Assembly: GCA_963788935.1 (NCBI GenBank)
Contig: CAWBIM010000016.1
Span: 1-64,000 of the forward strand
Length of the DNA stretch: 64,000 nt
From: JAOPZW01 sp963788935
GTDB lineage: Bacteria; Actinomycetota; Thermoleophilia; Solirubrobacterales; Solirubrobacteraceae
Direction: 5' to 3'
Shown here one piece after another: positions 8,254 to 16,400 of the stretch. A program made the translations under genes and the position numbers. The number at the start of each line of letters is the position of its first letter. Position 1 is the stretch's first letter. The notes under the pieces were generated by a model. That model did not search any database and was not told the DNA's origin. It saw only the letters and a list, made by a program, of their open reading frames with translations.

Positions 8254-10596
8254 GTGGAGAGTCCCGCTCGGCGCGACCTGCTGGTATCCAGGATCTGGAT
8301 CCAGGCGGCGGTCCTGGTCTTCCTCGTCGGGTTCTTCATTCTCGGCCTGCTCGCCTACCGCACGTACGTGGCGGGACCGCCGGTGCCCGACCGGGTGCTC
8401 GACGCGCGCGGCGGCGTGCTGTACACCGGCACGGACGTATCAAAGGGTCAGCAGGTGTTCCTGCACAACGGGCTGATGGAGTACGGCTCGGCGTTCGGCC
8501 ACGGCGCCTACCTCGGGCCCGACTACACCGCCGACTACCTGCGCCGTTCCTCGGACATCGTCCGGCGCGCCTACGGCGGCCCGCGCTCGGACGCGGCGCT
8601 GCGGCGGACGATCGCCGACATGCGCACCAACCGCTACGACGAGCGCACTCACACGCTGCGCCTGTCGGCGCCACAAGCGGTGGCCTACCGGCAGTTGGTG
8701 CCGTACTACCGGCGCTTCTTCGCCGAGCCGACGACCAAGAACGGCCTGCGCCCCAAGGCGATCACGAACCCCAACGAGGTGCGTCAGCTCACCGCGTTCT
8801 TCGCCTGGACGGCGTGGGCGGCGTCGACGAACCGTCCCGGCCACGACTACTCCTACACCAACAACTGGCCGGCCGAGCCACGCGTGGACAACGCGCCGAC
8901 CGCCAACGTGATCGTGTGGTCGGTGCTCTCGCTGATCGCACTGCTCGGCGGCATCGGCCTGCTGTTCGGCGCGTTCGGGCGCTGGGGTCGGCGGCTGGGT
9001 TGGCACGGGCGCGAGCAGGCCACGCTGAGCTTCCGCGCGCCGGGCGACGTCGCGCTCACGCCCGGCCAGCGCGCGACCGCGTGGTTCTTCTTCGTCATGG
9101 CCGCGCTGTTCGTGATCCAGACGCTCGTCGGCGCCGCCTCACAGCACTACCGCGCGGAGCTGACCGACTTCTTCGGTTTCGACCTGGCCAAGGTCTTTCC
9201 CTACAACCTGATGCGCACCTGGCACGTCCAGCTGGCGCTGTTCTGGGTGGCCACCTCGTTCGTCGCGGCCGGGATCTTCCTGGCGCCGATGATCTCCAAG
9301 CGCGAGCCCAGGCATCAGGACACGCTCGCCTTCGCGCTGCTCGGCGCGCTCGCCTTCGTCGTGTTCGGCACGCTGATCGGCTCCTACCTGGCCATCCACG
9401 GCGTCCTCGACGGAACCGTCGCCAACTGGTTCGGGCTGCAGGGGTTCGAGTATCTCGACCTCGCGCGGCTGTTCCAGGTCCTGCTGTCGGTCGGCCTGGT
9501 CGGATGGGTGTTCATGCTCTGGCGCGTGCTGCGCGGCCGGCTGCGCTCCGAGCACCGCGGCAACATGCCGTGGCTGTTCTTCCTGGCGGCGTGCGCGATC
9601 CCGGCCTTCTACGCCGTCGGGCTGCTCGCGCGCACCGGCGACAACTTCACCACCACCGAGTTCTGGCGCTTCTGGGTCGTGCACCTGTGGGTGGAGGACT
9701 TCCTGGAGCTGTTCACCACGGTGATGGTCGCCTACATGTTCGTGCTGCTCGGCGTGGTGCGCGAGAAGATCGCGCTGACCGTCGTGTTCCTCGACATCGT
9801 CCTGTACTCGCTCGGCGGCGTCGTCGGCACGATGCACCACCTGTACTTCTCCGGCGAGCCCGCCGAGCACATGGCGCTCGGCGCGTTCTTCTCCGCCGCC
9901 GAGGTCATCCCGCTCACCTTCCTGACCGTCGAGGCGTGGTCGTTCCTGCAACTCGGCGCCGCCCAGGAGTCGCGGTCGCAGATCCCGTTCCCGCACCGCT
10001 GGGCGGTCATGTTCCTCGTCGCGGTCGGCTTCTGGAACTTTCTCGGCGCCGGCATCTTCGGTTTCCTCATCAACCTGCCGATCGTCTCCTACTACGAGAT
10101 CGGCACGGCCCTGACGGCCAACCACGGCCACGCCGCGATGATGGGCGTCTACGGCATGCTCGCCCTCGGCCTGGCGATGTTCTGCCTGCGTTACCTGATC
10201 CCCGCCGAGCGCTGGCCGGAGAGGTGGGCGCGGATCTGCTTCTGGTCGGCGAACATCGGCCTCGCGTGGATGTGCTTCGCCACGTTGCTGCCGCTCGGGA
10301 TCCTGCAGCTGTACAAGTCCGTCGACTCCGGCTACTTCGAAGCGCGACAACTCGAGTTCCTGACCAACGGCACCAACCGCCTGATCGAGTGGCTGCGCCT
10401 GCCCGGCGACATCCTGCTCATCGCCGGGTGCGCCGTGCCCGCGCTGTACATCGCCTACCTGGGCATCCGTCACACCGTCAAGCGCGTCACGCTCGACGAG
10501 CCCGAGGACATCCTGTTCACCGACCTCGACCTGCCCGGCGACACCACGGCGGCGGCGGTCGGCCGCGAAGAAGCAACCGCGGCGCGCATCACATGA
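8254..10596 (+). CDS. norB: quinol-dependent nitric oxide reductase (qNOR), large single subunit
   Basis: A 780-residue heme-copper-oxidase-family protein. A GAGGAG at 8243-8248 favours the GTG at 8254 over the one at 8248. The N-terminal region (residues about 35-220, with DVSKGQQVFLHNGLMEYGS) is the extension that replaces the NorC subunit in quinol-type enzymes and has no CxxCH. The catalytic half shows the heme and Fe_B histidines in TWHVQLALFW, GTMHHLYFSGEP and NHGHAAMMGVYGM. It reduces 2 NO to N2O with electrons from the quinol pool and mainly detoxifies NO. Its stop overlaps the start of the next gene (ATGA), so the two form an operon. No denitrification genes are seen nearby. Confidence 0.93.
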   Translation: MESPARRDLLVSRIWIQAAVLVFLVGFFILGLLAYRTYVAGPPVPDRVLDARGGVLYTGTDVSKGQQVFLHNGLMEYGSAFGHGAYLGPDYTADYLRRSSDIVRRAYGGPRSDAALRRTIADMRTNRYDERTHTLRLSAPQAVAYRQLVPYYRRFFAEPTTKNGLRPKAITNPNEVRQLTAFFAWTAWAASTNRPGHDYSYTNNWPAEPRVDNAPTANVIVWSVLSLIALLGGIGLLFGAFGRWGRRLGWHGREQATLSFRAPGDVALTPGQRATAWFFFVMAALFVIQTLVGAASQHYRAELTDFFGFDLAKVFPYNLMRTWHVQLALFWVATSFVAAGIFLAPMISKREPRHQDTLAFALLGALAFVVFGTLIGSYLAIHGVLDGTVANWFGLQGFEYLDLARLFQVLLSVGLVGWVFMLWRVLRGRLRSEHRGNMPWLFFLAACAIPAFYAVGLLARTGDNFTTTEFWRFWVVHLWVEDFLELFTTVMVAYMFVLLGVVREKIALTVVFLDIVLYSLGGVVGTMHHLYFSGEPAEHMALGAFFSAAEVIPLTFLTVEAWSFLQLGAAQESRSQIPFPHRWAVMFLVAVGFWNFLGAGIFGFLINLPIVSYYEIGTALTANHGHAAMMGVYGMLALGLAMFCLRYLIPAERWPERWARICFWSANIGLAWMCFATLLPLGILQLYKSVDSGYFEARQLEFLTNGTNRLIEWLRLPGDILLIAGCAVPALYIAYLGIRHTVKRVTLDEPEDILFTDLDLPGDTTAAAVGREEATAARIT

Positions 10597-11207
10597 GCCC
10601 CGAGGCGCTGATCGCCGCCGGCTACGCCGCACTTCTCGTCCTCGGCGCGTTCGTCCTCGAATGGCTGTCGGCGCACACGCACCGGCGCTCCCTGCGCTAC
10701 CGCACCGCCGGATTCACCTACCACGCCGACCTCGACCACTGGGAATGCCCGCAGGGCGAGCGCCTGTGGCCGCACGAGTACGACGACCAGCGCCGCCTCG
10801 TGCGCTACCGCGCCAAGGCGCACGCGTGCAACGTCTGCCCGCTCAAAGACCGGTGCACCGACTCCGACCGCGGCCGCGAGATCGTCCGCCCGCTGGACCC
10901 GTGGCCGCACTCGGAGGCCGGGCGATTTCACCGCGTCATCGCGCTGCTGATGGTGGCGCTGGGCGCCCTGGTCGTGCTCGCCGCCGGGGTGCGCAATCAC
11001 GCGCCCGGGGAGGCGGCCGTGTTGGCCGGCGTGCTGCTCGCGGCGCTGGTCGCCGGCCGCTGGCTGGCGCGCGACCTACGCTTGCACCCGGCCAACTTCC
11101 CCGGCCCGTCACCGTCGCACGGCCTGCACATGACCCTCACGGGCGCCGACGCCGCGCCGGCCGGACGGCCATGGGACTCGCAGGCGCCGACCGAGAGAAC
11201 GCGCTGA
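10593..11207 (+). CDS. membrane protein with a transposase-like cysteine cluster, qNOR operon partner
   Basis: A 204-residue protein overlapping the norB stop by four bases. It has an N-terminal transmembrane helix (residues 5-22), a soluble loop of about 75 residues, and two more helices (residues about 112-130 and 138-152). The loop carries WECPQG, then HACNVCPLKDRCTDSDRGREI, that is C-x(n)-C-x2-C-x5-C. This resembles the cysteine cluster near the end of IS1182-like transposases, but here it lies between membrane helices in a gene with no transposase catalytic domain. A domesticated zinc- or iron-sulfur-binding module working with the NO reductase is an inference from the overlap only. Confidence 0.7.
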   Translation: MSPEALIAAGYAALLVLGAFVLEWLSAHTHRRSLRYRTAGFTYHADLDHWECPQGERLWPHEYDDQRRLVRYRAKAHACNVCPLKDRCTDSDRGREIVRPLDPWPHSEAGRFHRVIALLMVALGALVVLAAGVRNHAPGEAAVLAGVLLAALVAGRWLARDLRLHPANFPGPSPSHGLHMTLTGADAAPAGRPWDSQAPTERTR

Positions 11208-11456
11208 CCCTCCGCACGGCGCCTCCCGGCGGCGACCCCTGCGCTGGCTACGGAGCGCAGATTGTGTCCTGGACTGTCCAGCAAGGTCCGTAGTCGCAGG
11301 TTCGAATCCGCAGGTGCGTCGAGCAGTCGCTGGATGTCGCAAGGCCGTCGCGGTCGCCGCGGCGCTCGATGTAGCGGCGGGCCACCGCAGACGCTGCGGT
11401 CGTCTGCGGGTAACGGCGAGACCGTCGGGCCGACGTGCACAACCCGTTCAGCCGAG
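11208..11456. other. non-coding interval with palindromes and a tRNA T-loop-like motif
   Basis: No gene is supported here. The interval holds a 13-base palindrome CTGGACTGTCCAG at 11269-11281, then GGTTCGAATCC at about 11302-11312, which is the consensus T-loop sequence of a tRNA, and a perfect 8-bp hairpin at 11385-11409. The flanks of the T-loop motif do not form a T-stem and there is no anticodon arm or acceptor stem, so it is not a tRNA gene. It could be the scar of an integration event, but no integrase is nearby. Confidence 0.3.
11385..11409. terminator. hairpin, possible transcription terminator
   Basis: CCGCAGAC at 11385-11392 pairs perfectly with GTCTGCGG at 11402-11409 around a 9-base loop. 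It lies 178 bases after the norB-operon stop and 90 bases beyond the acyl-CoA dehydrogenase stop on the other strand. There is no T-tract on either side. Weak call. Confidence 0.3.
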
Positions 11457-11491
11457 CCGGGCGGTGCCACCCTGGAGGTAGCGCCGCCCGG
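11457..11491 (-). terminator. hairpin just after the acyl-CoA dehydrogenase
   Basis: CCGGGCGG (11457-11464) and CCGCCCGG (11484-11491) form a perfect 8-bp stem with a 19-base loop, starting ten bases past the stop codon of the minus-strand acyl-CoA dehydrogenase. No T-run follows, which is usual for terminators in very GC-rich genomes. Confidence 0.45.
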
Positions 11492-11500
11492 TGAGGCTCG

Positions 11501-12847
11501 TCACGCGGGAACGGCCTCGCGGTCGTCCGCCGTCGGGCCAGGAATTGTGTCGATCCCCTCCATCGCCTTCGTGAACTCGATCGCCTCGTCGTCCATGACG
11601 GCGCGAGGGTTGAAGGACGGGTCGGCCATGACGCCGTGCACGCGACGGCGCTGCATGCCGAAGTTGCCCGCGTCGTAGAGCGGGAGGACGGCGGCCTCGC
11701 GCAGGTACCGATCGAAGTCGTGCTTGCGGTCGACGGCGTTCACACCGACCACCTGCATGCACTTGTAGACGCAGTCGAACAGCATCTCGGTGCAGTGGAT
11801 CTTGCACATCGCGCCGAGCATCTCGCCGTGGTAGTCGTGCTGGTCGAGGTAGTGCGCGGTCTTCCAGCAGAAGTAGCGCGCGGCCTCGATCTTCGCCGCG
11901 ACGTCACCGAGGACGTAGCCCGGGTACTGGTAATGGATGATCGGCTTCGGGCCGCCGGCGGTGTACGTCTTGGCCCACTGAAGCGCGTCCTCGTACGCGG
12001 CGCGCGCGACCGCCACCGCGCCGATCCCGGCGACCGGGCCGGACCAGGCGAAGTTGCGGTTGATCAGCAGGTCGCCGTTGCCCTTCGCGCCCTCGATCAT
12101 GTTCTCGGCGGGGACGCGCGCGTCGTCGAACGTGATCTCGAAGTTCGGCGCGGTCCGCTGGCCGAGCGTGCTGATGTTGGCGTACGTCACGCCGGGGGTT
12201 CCGCGCTCGACGATGATCGCCGAAAGGCCCTCGGTCCCGCCGCGGTTCGAGTCCGTGCGACAGACGACGAGGTTGAGGTTCGCGCCCTTGTTGTCCCATC
12301 CGCCTACGTTGCACGGCCAGTACTTCTTGCCGTTGAGGACGTAGGAGTCGCCGTCCAGCTTTGCGGTCACGCCCATTCCGGCGCCGCCGATGGCGGGTGC
12401 GTCGAAGTTGGCAGTGCCGCCCGGTGAGCCCGCGGGCTCGCTCGCGGCGTAGCCGACGATGAACTCGTTGCTTGTGTCGCTCGTAGCGCCGCCGATGAAG
12501 CGCTGCTTCTGCTCCTCGGTGCCGTAGTACCAGACCGGCATGAGGCCGAGGCCGTTGACGAGCACGGCGGTGCCGAAGCCGGGATCGATGGCCTGGATCT
12601 CCTCGGCGGCGATGACGAAGTCGACGTTGGACAGCCCGCCGCCGCCGTAGGCCTTGGGGAGCATCGACCACGCGATGCCCTGCTTGCACGCCTCGGCGTA
12701 CGCGGGCTTGGCCAGCTGCCAGCCGACGTATGGATCGGGCTCGGCGTCGATCTTCGGAGCGATGGGCGCGAGGTGCTCCTTGGCGAAGCCGCGCGCCATC
12801 GCCTGGATCTCCTGCTGCTCCTTGGTCAGGGTGAAATCGATTGCCAT
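11501..12847 (-). CDS. acyl-CoA dehydrogenase
   Basis: A 448-residue flavoenzyme starting MAIDFTLTKEQQEIQ (ATG 12847). It follows the acyl-CoA dehydrogenase fold: N-terminal helical domain, the beta-domain FAD/substrate motif around EFIVGYAASEPAGSPGGTANFD and GKKYWPCNVG, then the C-terminal helical domain with the ATAENMIEGAKGNG-like loop and MLGAMCKIHCTEM. It would oxidise an acyl-CoA to the 2-enoyl-CoA and pass electrons to ETF. The exact acyl substrate is not clear; the protein is about 60 residues longer than short-chain family members and unusually rich in cysteine. It stands alone and is divergent from a SufR-like regulator 290 bases away, its probable controller. Confidence 0.9.
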   Translation of the reverse strand: MAIDFTLTKEQQEIQAMARGFAKEHLAPIAPKIDAEPDPYVGWQLAKPAYAEACKQGIAWSMLPKAYGGGGLSNVDFVIAAEEIQAIDPGFGTAVLVNGLGLMPVWYYGTEEQKQRFIGGATSDTSNEFIVGYAASEPAGSPGGTANFDAPAIGGAGMGVTAKLDGDSYVLNGKKYWPCNVGGWDNKGANLNLVVCRTDSNRGGTEGLSAIIVERGTPGVTYANISTLGQRTAPNFEITFDDARVPAENMIEGAKGNGDLLINRNFAWSGPVAGIGAVAVARAAYEDALQWAKTYTAGGPKPIIHYQYPGYVLGDVAAKIEAARYFCWKTAHYLDQHDYHGEMLGAMCKIHCTEMLFDCVYKCMQVVGVNAVDRKHDFDRYLREAAVLPLYDAGNFGMQRRRVHGVMADPSFNPRAVMDDEAIEFTKAMEGIDTIPGPTADDREAVPA

Positions 12848-13088
12848 GCCTTCTGCTCTCTCCTCGCTACTCCGTGAACCGCAGTGCAAATTTCCGCAAT
12901 GCCCTTAAAGCGGCGACACCGTGTCGCCGCAGCCTCTCGTGCGCGTCCTCGTCCGTCCTCCTCTCTGGTCGGCACCGTGAAGCTAGGCGGATGCGGTGCG
13001 CGCCGTCCACGCGTTCGGGGGGTTGCATTAGGGCAGCAGCGGCGCCCACCACTTCACCCTCTGCGTCGTGTGCCCTCATCTCTGTCGG
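12848..13088. other. divergent intergenic region, no gene seen
   Basis: A 241-base stretch upstream of the acyl-CoA dehydrogenase start with no coding pattern that I can support on either strand. It is somewhat less GC-rich than its surroundings and likely contains the dehydrogenase promoter and 5' leader. No confident -10/-35 pair could be assigned. Confidence 0.4.
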
Positions 13089-13139
13089 TGTCAAAGTGTT
13101 TACTGGTCTCTGTCGCTCCGCTTTGACAAACTTGGTCAA
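13089..13139. promoter_or_regulatory. inverted repeats overlapping the SufR-like gene start (candidate operator)
   Basis: Two nested symmetries are visible. TGTCAAAG at 13089-13096 is the exact reverse complement of CTTTGACA at 13121-13128. TTGAC at 13123-13127 is mirrored by GTCAA at 13135-13139, seven bases apart, and the last A of that repeat is the first base of the regulator's ATG. Their position suggests autoregulation and control of the divergent dehydrogenase. A TTGAC/GTCAA pair with six-base spacing also occurs before the GMC oxidoreductase (46511). Confidence 0.45.
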
Positions 13140-13823
13140 TGGACGTCCCCCACCGACCGGGTGACGCGCTCGCCCAGCCGACGCGCGCCCGGCTGTTCGC
13201 GCTCCTCGGCGACCTCCGCCGTCCGGCGCCGACCGAGGAGCTCGCCGAGCGCCTCGGGCTGCATCCGAACGGCGTGCGAACCCATTCTCGAGCGGCTGCA
13301 CGAGGTGGGACTCGTGGCTCGCAGCCGCGAGCGGCTGGCGCGCGGGCGCCCGCGCGACACGTGGACGATCAGCGCGGACGCGCAGCCCGGGGGCGACCCG
13401 CCCACCGGCTACGCCCAGCTTGCGCGGTGGCTCCTGCGTTCGCTTGTGTCCGAGGACGCGAGCGTCAGCGACGTCGAGGCGACGGGGCGCGAGATTGGTC
13501 GCGAACTGGCCCTGACCGACACCGGCGTCACCGGCGAGCAGCGCATGCACGAGGTTCTCGCGGCACTGGGCTTCCAGCCGCAGCGCGAGGCGGTCGCCGG
13601 CGACCGGCTGACCTACCGGCTGCGCAACTGCCCATACCGGGAGGCGGTGCGGGAGCGCCAGCCGGTGGTCTGCAGCCTGCACCGCGGGATCACGCGGGGC
13701 CTGCTCGACGCACTCGACCCGGAGACCGAGCTCGCGGCGTTCGTGCCGAAGGACCCCGACGCGGCGGGCTGCCTGATCGAGCTGCGCGGCCCGATGGCGG
13801 CCCAGGCCGCCGCCGAGGACTGA
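13139..13823 (+). pseudogene. SufR-like (COG2345) helix-turn-helix regulator, frameshifted once
   Basis: Starts at ATG 13139 (MDVPHRPGD) with an N-terminal winged HTH (TRARLFALLGDLRRPAPTEELAERLGLHPNGVR). An extra base near 13283 moves the frame, after which ILERLHEVGLVARS, the wing, and a C-terminal effector domain of about 150 residues follow. That domain has three cysteines, in YRLRNCPYREA, QPVVCSLHRGIT and DAAGCLIELRG, placed like the iron-sulfur ligands of SufR-type repressors. The frame loss is most likely a sequence error because both halves are well preserved. It probably controls itself and the divergent acyl-CoA dehydrogenase through the inverted repeats at its start; metal or cluster sensing is inferred from the cysteines. 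Confidence 0.7.
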
Positions 13824-13999
13824 CCCCGCCCGGCGCGCGGAAAACGGCGCTGCACCCGTGGTATGCGCCTCCTCGGGTGTATTCTCACACCGGTCGTGTA
13901 GAAATTCGGGGTGCCTAAGCCGGTCCGGCTGGGAGCGTGGGCGATGCCGCCTGCAGGTCGACGCGCAGAGACCGTCTGGAAGCGAGGCGCCTGAGCGCG

Positions 14000-15385
14000 A
14001 TGGCCAGCCGCTGGCTCAGCGCCTCGGTCGACGCCGACCCGCTCGAGCGGGCCAGGCTGCTACGGCAGGCGCATGCGGCGGTCTTCAACGGCCGGGGCCG
14101 GCCCGGAATCGTCCGTGAGCTCGTCCTCGACTCGTGGCTGCGCAGCGTGGACGCCGGAGTCGACCCGACGCGCCCCGCGCCCCGGATCATCAGCGAGCGC
14201 GAGGCCGCCGAGCAGCTGTCGTCGGACCGGCTCGGCGGGATCGTCCCGATCGTGCGCCAGATGCTCGGCGGCGTCGCGTGCGACGCCCGGCATATCGTCG
14301 TCATCAGCGACGCAGCCGGGTTGCTGCTCTTCGCCGAGGGCCACCCGGAGATGCTCGAGGCGGCGGCGGCGAATCACTTCGTCCCCGGCGCCCTGCTGAG
14401 TGAGAACGCGGCCGGGACGAACGCCATCGGCACGACGCTGTACCTCGACCACCCGCTCCAGATCTTCTCCGCCGAGCACTTCAAGAGCCTGTTCCACGGC
14501 TGGACGTGCTCGGCCGCGCCGATCCATGATCCGGTCAGCGGCGTGCTGCTCGGCGCGATCGACCTGTCCGGGAACTTCCGCACCGCGCATCCGCACAGCG
14601 TGTCGTTGGTGACCGCGGTTGCCCGGCTCGTCGAGACCCGCCTCGCGCTCGACGCGGCCCGGCGAGATGCGCACCTGCGCGACCGCTATCTGGCGCTCGT
14701 CATGCGCGACTCGCACCGGCCGAGCGCGCTCGTGACGACGTCGGGCCGCGTGCTGGTCTCGAGCCCGCCGTCGTGGCTCGGCGAGACGTTCACGCTGCCC
14801 GCCGGCGCCGACCGGTTCACGCTCCCGTCGGGCGACGAGGTGGCGCTCGAGCCGCTCGAGAACGGCGAGGCCTTCCTGCTCTGGAAGGTCGATCGCGCCC
14901 GTCCGGTGCCGTCGCGCCCGACGCTCCGGATCCTCGCGCTCGGCCGGCCGCGAGCGGCGCTCGAGCAGATCGGCGGGACGGTCGAGCTGAGCCCTCGCCA
15001 CAGCGAGATCCTCACGTTGCTCGCGCTGCACTCCGAGGGCCTCACCGCCGAGGAGCTCGCGCTCGAGATCTACGGCGCCAACGTGAAGGCGGTGACGATC
15101 CGGGCCGAGATGTCCCGGCTCCGCCGGCTGCTCGGCTGCCTGCTGCTCGCCCATCCCTACCGGCTACTCGCCGACGTGGAGGCGGACTTCCTCGATGTCG
15201 CGCGCCTGGTGCGCACCGGCGATCTCTGCGCGGCGGCGGGCTGTCACCCCGGCCCGCTACTGGCGCGGTCGCGCGTGCCGGGCATCGTCGCGGAGCGCGA
15301 GCGGCTCGAGCGCGCGCTGCGCGACAGGGGGCGACCCGCACGCGAGGAGCACGTTCGGTTGGAGGGGCCTGCGGCAGCCGCCTGA
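14000..15385 (+). CDS. GAF-domain transcriptional regulator with C-terminal winged helix (AcoR-like input)
   Basis: A 461-residue protein; ATG 14000 is chosen, although a GTG at 13937 is in frame. The N-terminal half matches the sensor part of AcoR-type activators: VRELVLDSWLRSVDAGVDP, then a GAF domain with LLSENAAGTNAIGTTL and GWTCSAAPIHDPVSGVLLGAIDLSG. The sigma-54 AAA+ domain of true AcoR proteins is missing. Instead the C-terminus (residues about 345-420) is a winged helix: LSPRHSEILTLLALHSEGLTAEELALEIYG then RAEMSRLRRLLG. Such GAF/HTH proteins often control aldehyde or alcohol oxidation genes in actinobacteria. Its target here is not evident; the nearest partners face away from it. Confidence 0.82.
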   Translation: MASRWLSASVDADPLERARLLRQAHAAVFNGRGRPGIVRELVLDSWLRSVDAGVDPTRPAPRIISEREAAEQLSSDRLGGIVPIVRQMLGGVACDARHIVVISDAAGLLLFAEGHPEMLEAAAANHFVPGALLSENAAGTNAIGTTLYLDHPLQIFSAEHFKSLFHGWTCSAAPIHDPVSGVLLGAIDLSGNFRTAHPHSVSLVTAVARLVETRLALDAARRDAHLRDRYLALVMRDSHRPSALVTTSGRVLVSSPPSWLGETFTLPAGADRFTLPSGDEVALEPLENGEAFLLWKVDRARPVPSRPTLRILALGRPRAALEQIGGTVELSPRHSEILTLLALHSEGLTAEELALEIYGANVKAVTIRAEMSRLRRLLGCLLLAHPYRLLADVEADFLDVARLVRTGDLCAAAGCHPGPLLARSRVPGIVAERERLERALRDRGRPAREEHVRLEGPAAAA

Positions 15386-15469
15386 GGCCGCCACCCCGCG
15401 CCTCACGCGCCGGCGAGGAGACGATGCCGCGGTGACCCCTCATTCGCTGAGTGGGACGTGCGGCTCTGA

Positions 15470-15500
15470 ACGAGACACGCCGCCGGAGCGGGTCTCTCGT
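15470..15500. terminator. possible bidirectional terminator between convergent regulators
   Basis: ACGAGA at 15470-15475 pairs with TCTCGT at 15495-15500 across a GC-rich loop, in the 159 bases between the convergent GAF regulator and gntR genes. The stem is short and no T-tract is clear. Otherwise nothing is seen in this gap. Confidence 0.3.
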
Positions 15501-15544
15501 GTAACCCCCTGCCGGGGCGTCGCGGTTCCGGACCGCGGCTTCGC

Positions 15545-16294
15545 CTACGCGGCGGCGACGTCCTCGTTGCGCTCGTGCAGTCGCGCCACAAGCTCGCCCG
15601 AGCGGCTGATGTGCTGGCGCATCAGCTTGCGCGCCTGCGGGGCGCGGCCCGCCTCGATCGCGGCCAGGATCTGCGCGTGCTGCTCGGCGTCCTCGTGGAG
15701 GAGCCGCGCGCTCTGGCTCAGCGCCGCCCAGGCGAGGTCGCGCGGGATGGCGCCGCTGAGATACAGGTGCTCGACCGTCGCCCGGAGCCGGTGGTTGTCG
15801 GCCGCCTCGAGGACGACGTTGTGGAACGTCTCGTTCGCGGCGGCCCAGGCGACGTCGGCATCGGGGACCAGCGATGCGGACCGGTCCGCGCCCGTGAGCT
15901 CGGTCGCCATGGTCTGGAAGCGGTCGACGGCGCCCCGGAGCCGCTCGAGCTGCTCGTCGTTCACGAGCTCGGTCGCGAGCTCGGCCGCGATGCCCTCGAG
16001 CTCGGCGCGCACGAGATAGGCCTCGCGGATGTCGCGCGACGATGGACCATGCACGATCGCGCCGCGCCGTGGCTCGACGACCAGCATGCCGCTCGACTGC
16101 AGCTGGCGCAACGCCTCGCGCACCGGCGTGCGGCTGACGCCGAACTCGTCGGCCAGCGCCTCCTGTCGGAGACGGGTCCCACGGGCGAGCGCACCGCTCA
16201 TGATCCGGGCTTGGATCTGCTGGGCGAGGTGATCGACCAGCGCCTGGCCGTGGAGCTGTCGCCCGGCGGCGGGCGTTTCGTCGTTCGCGGCCAT
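15545..16294 (-). CDS. GntR-family (FCD subfamily) transcriptional regulator, likely local regulon repressor
   Basis: A 249-residue protein starting MAANDETPAAG (ATG 16294); an in-frame extension upstream would run through the operator and is rejected. Residues about 15-85 are the GntR winged HTH (ALVDHLAQQIQARIMSGAL, RQEALADEFGVSRTPVREALRQLQSSGML, RRGAIVHG). The rest is an all-helical FCD effector domain with AYLVRAELEGIAAELA, NETFHNVVLEAADNHRL and EDAEQHAQILAAIEAG, including the Asp/His positions that usually bind a metal and a carboxylate ligand. Paired GGATCC palindromes precede its own start, the divergent aminotransferase, the NCS1 permease and the aldehyde dehydrogenase, so it is the prime candidate for the regulon's repressor. 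Confidence 0.88.
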   Translation of the reverse strand: MAANDETPAAGRQLHGQALVDHLAQQIQARIMSGALARGTRLRQEALADEFGVSRTPVREALRQLQSSGMLVVEPRRGAIVHGPSSRDIREAYLVRAELEGIAAELATELVNDEQLERLRGAVDRFQTMATELTGADRSASLVPDADVAWAAANETFHNVVLEAADNHRLRATVEHLYLSGAIPRDLAWAALSQSARLLHEDAEQHAQILAAIEAGRAPQARKLMRQHISRSGELVARLHERNEDVAAA

Positions 16295-16299
16295 GTCGT

Positions 16300-16336
16300 G
16301 GATCCTACTCGCGACCCGATCGGATCCGAAATCATA
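16300..16336 (-). promoter_or_regulatory. gntR promoter with GGATCC half-sites (autoregulation)
   Basis: Two GGATCC half-sites lie at 16300-16305 and 16322-16327, 22 bases apart, the nearer one only five bases upstream of the gntR ATG (16294). The outer one sits in the palindrome TCGGATCCGA. A TATGAT on the minus strand (16336-16331) is a good -10. Binding here would cover the transcription start, which suggests negative autoregulation. Confidence 0.6.
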
Positions 16337-16353
16337 CGGACTCGATCGCACTA

Positions 16354-16394
16354 TGGATCCTAATATTGACTGATTGGATCCAATCAGCTACAGT
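16354..16394 (+). promoter_or_regulatory. aminotransferase promoter with paired GGATCC operator (regulon site A)
   Basis: GGATCC occurs at 16355-16360 and 16376-16381, 21 bases apart (two helical turns). The second lies in a perfect 14-base palindrome, GATTGGATCCAATC (16372-16385). A -35 TTGACT at 16366-16371 lies between the boxes, and TACAGT at 16389-16394 follows with a 17-base spacer. The predicted start of transcription is the A of the ATG at 16401, so the mRNA is probably leaderless. Confidence 0.75.
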
Positions 16395-16400
16395 CCGATC

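Noticed and set aside
8297..8302. GGATCC inside norB as a further regulon site
   Set aside because: Single box within coding sequence, no partner at 21 bases and no -35/-10. Expected by chance.
7110..11207. Very long plus-strand open frame of 1365 codons
   Set aside because: Only its end (from 10593) encodes a plausible protein. The rest is Arg/Pro/Ala-rich shadow reading of the HdeD and norB genes, whose own frames have clear motifs.
10593..11207. Insertion-sequence transposase
   Set aside because: Only the cysteine cluster is transposase-like; there is no DDE catalytic domain and no terminal repeats, and the gene is translationally coupled to norB with membrane helices on both sides.
11295..11325. 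Possible tRNA gene at the GGTTCGAATCC motif
   Set aside because: No T-stem pairing, anticodon arm or acceptor stem can be built around it; only the T-loop consensus is present.
16374..16400. Upstream TTG start for the aminotransferase
   Set aside because: It would start inside the operator, upstream of the -10 box; the ATG at 16401 matches the predicted transcription start.
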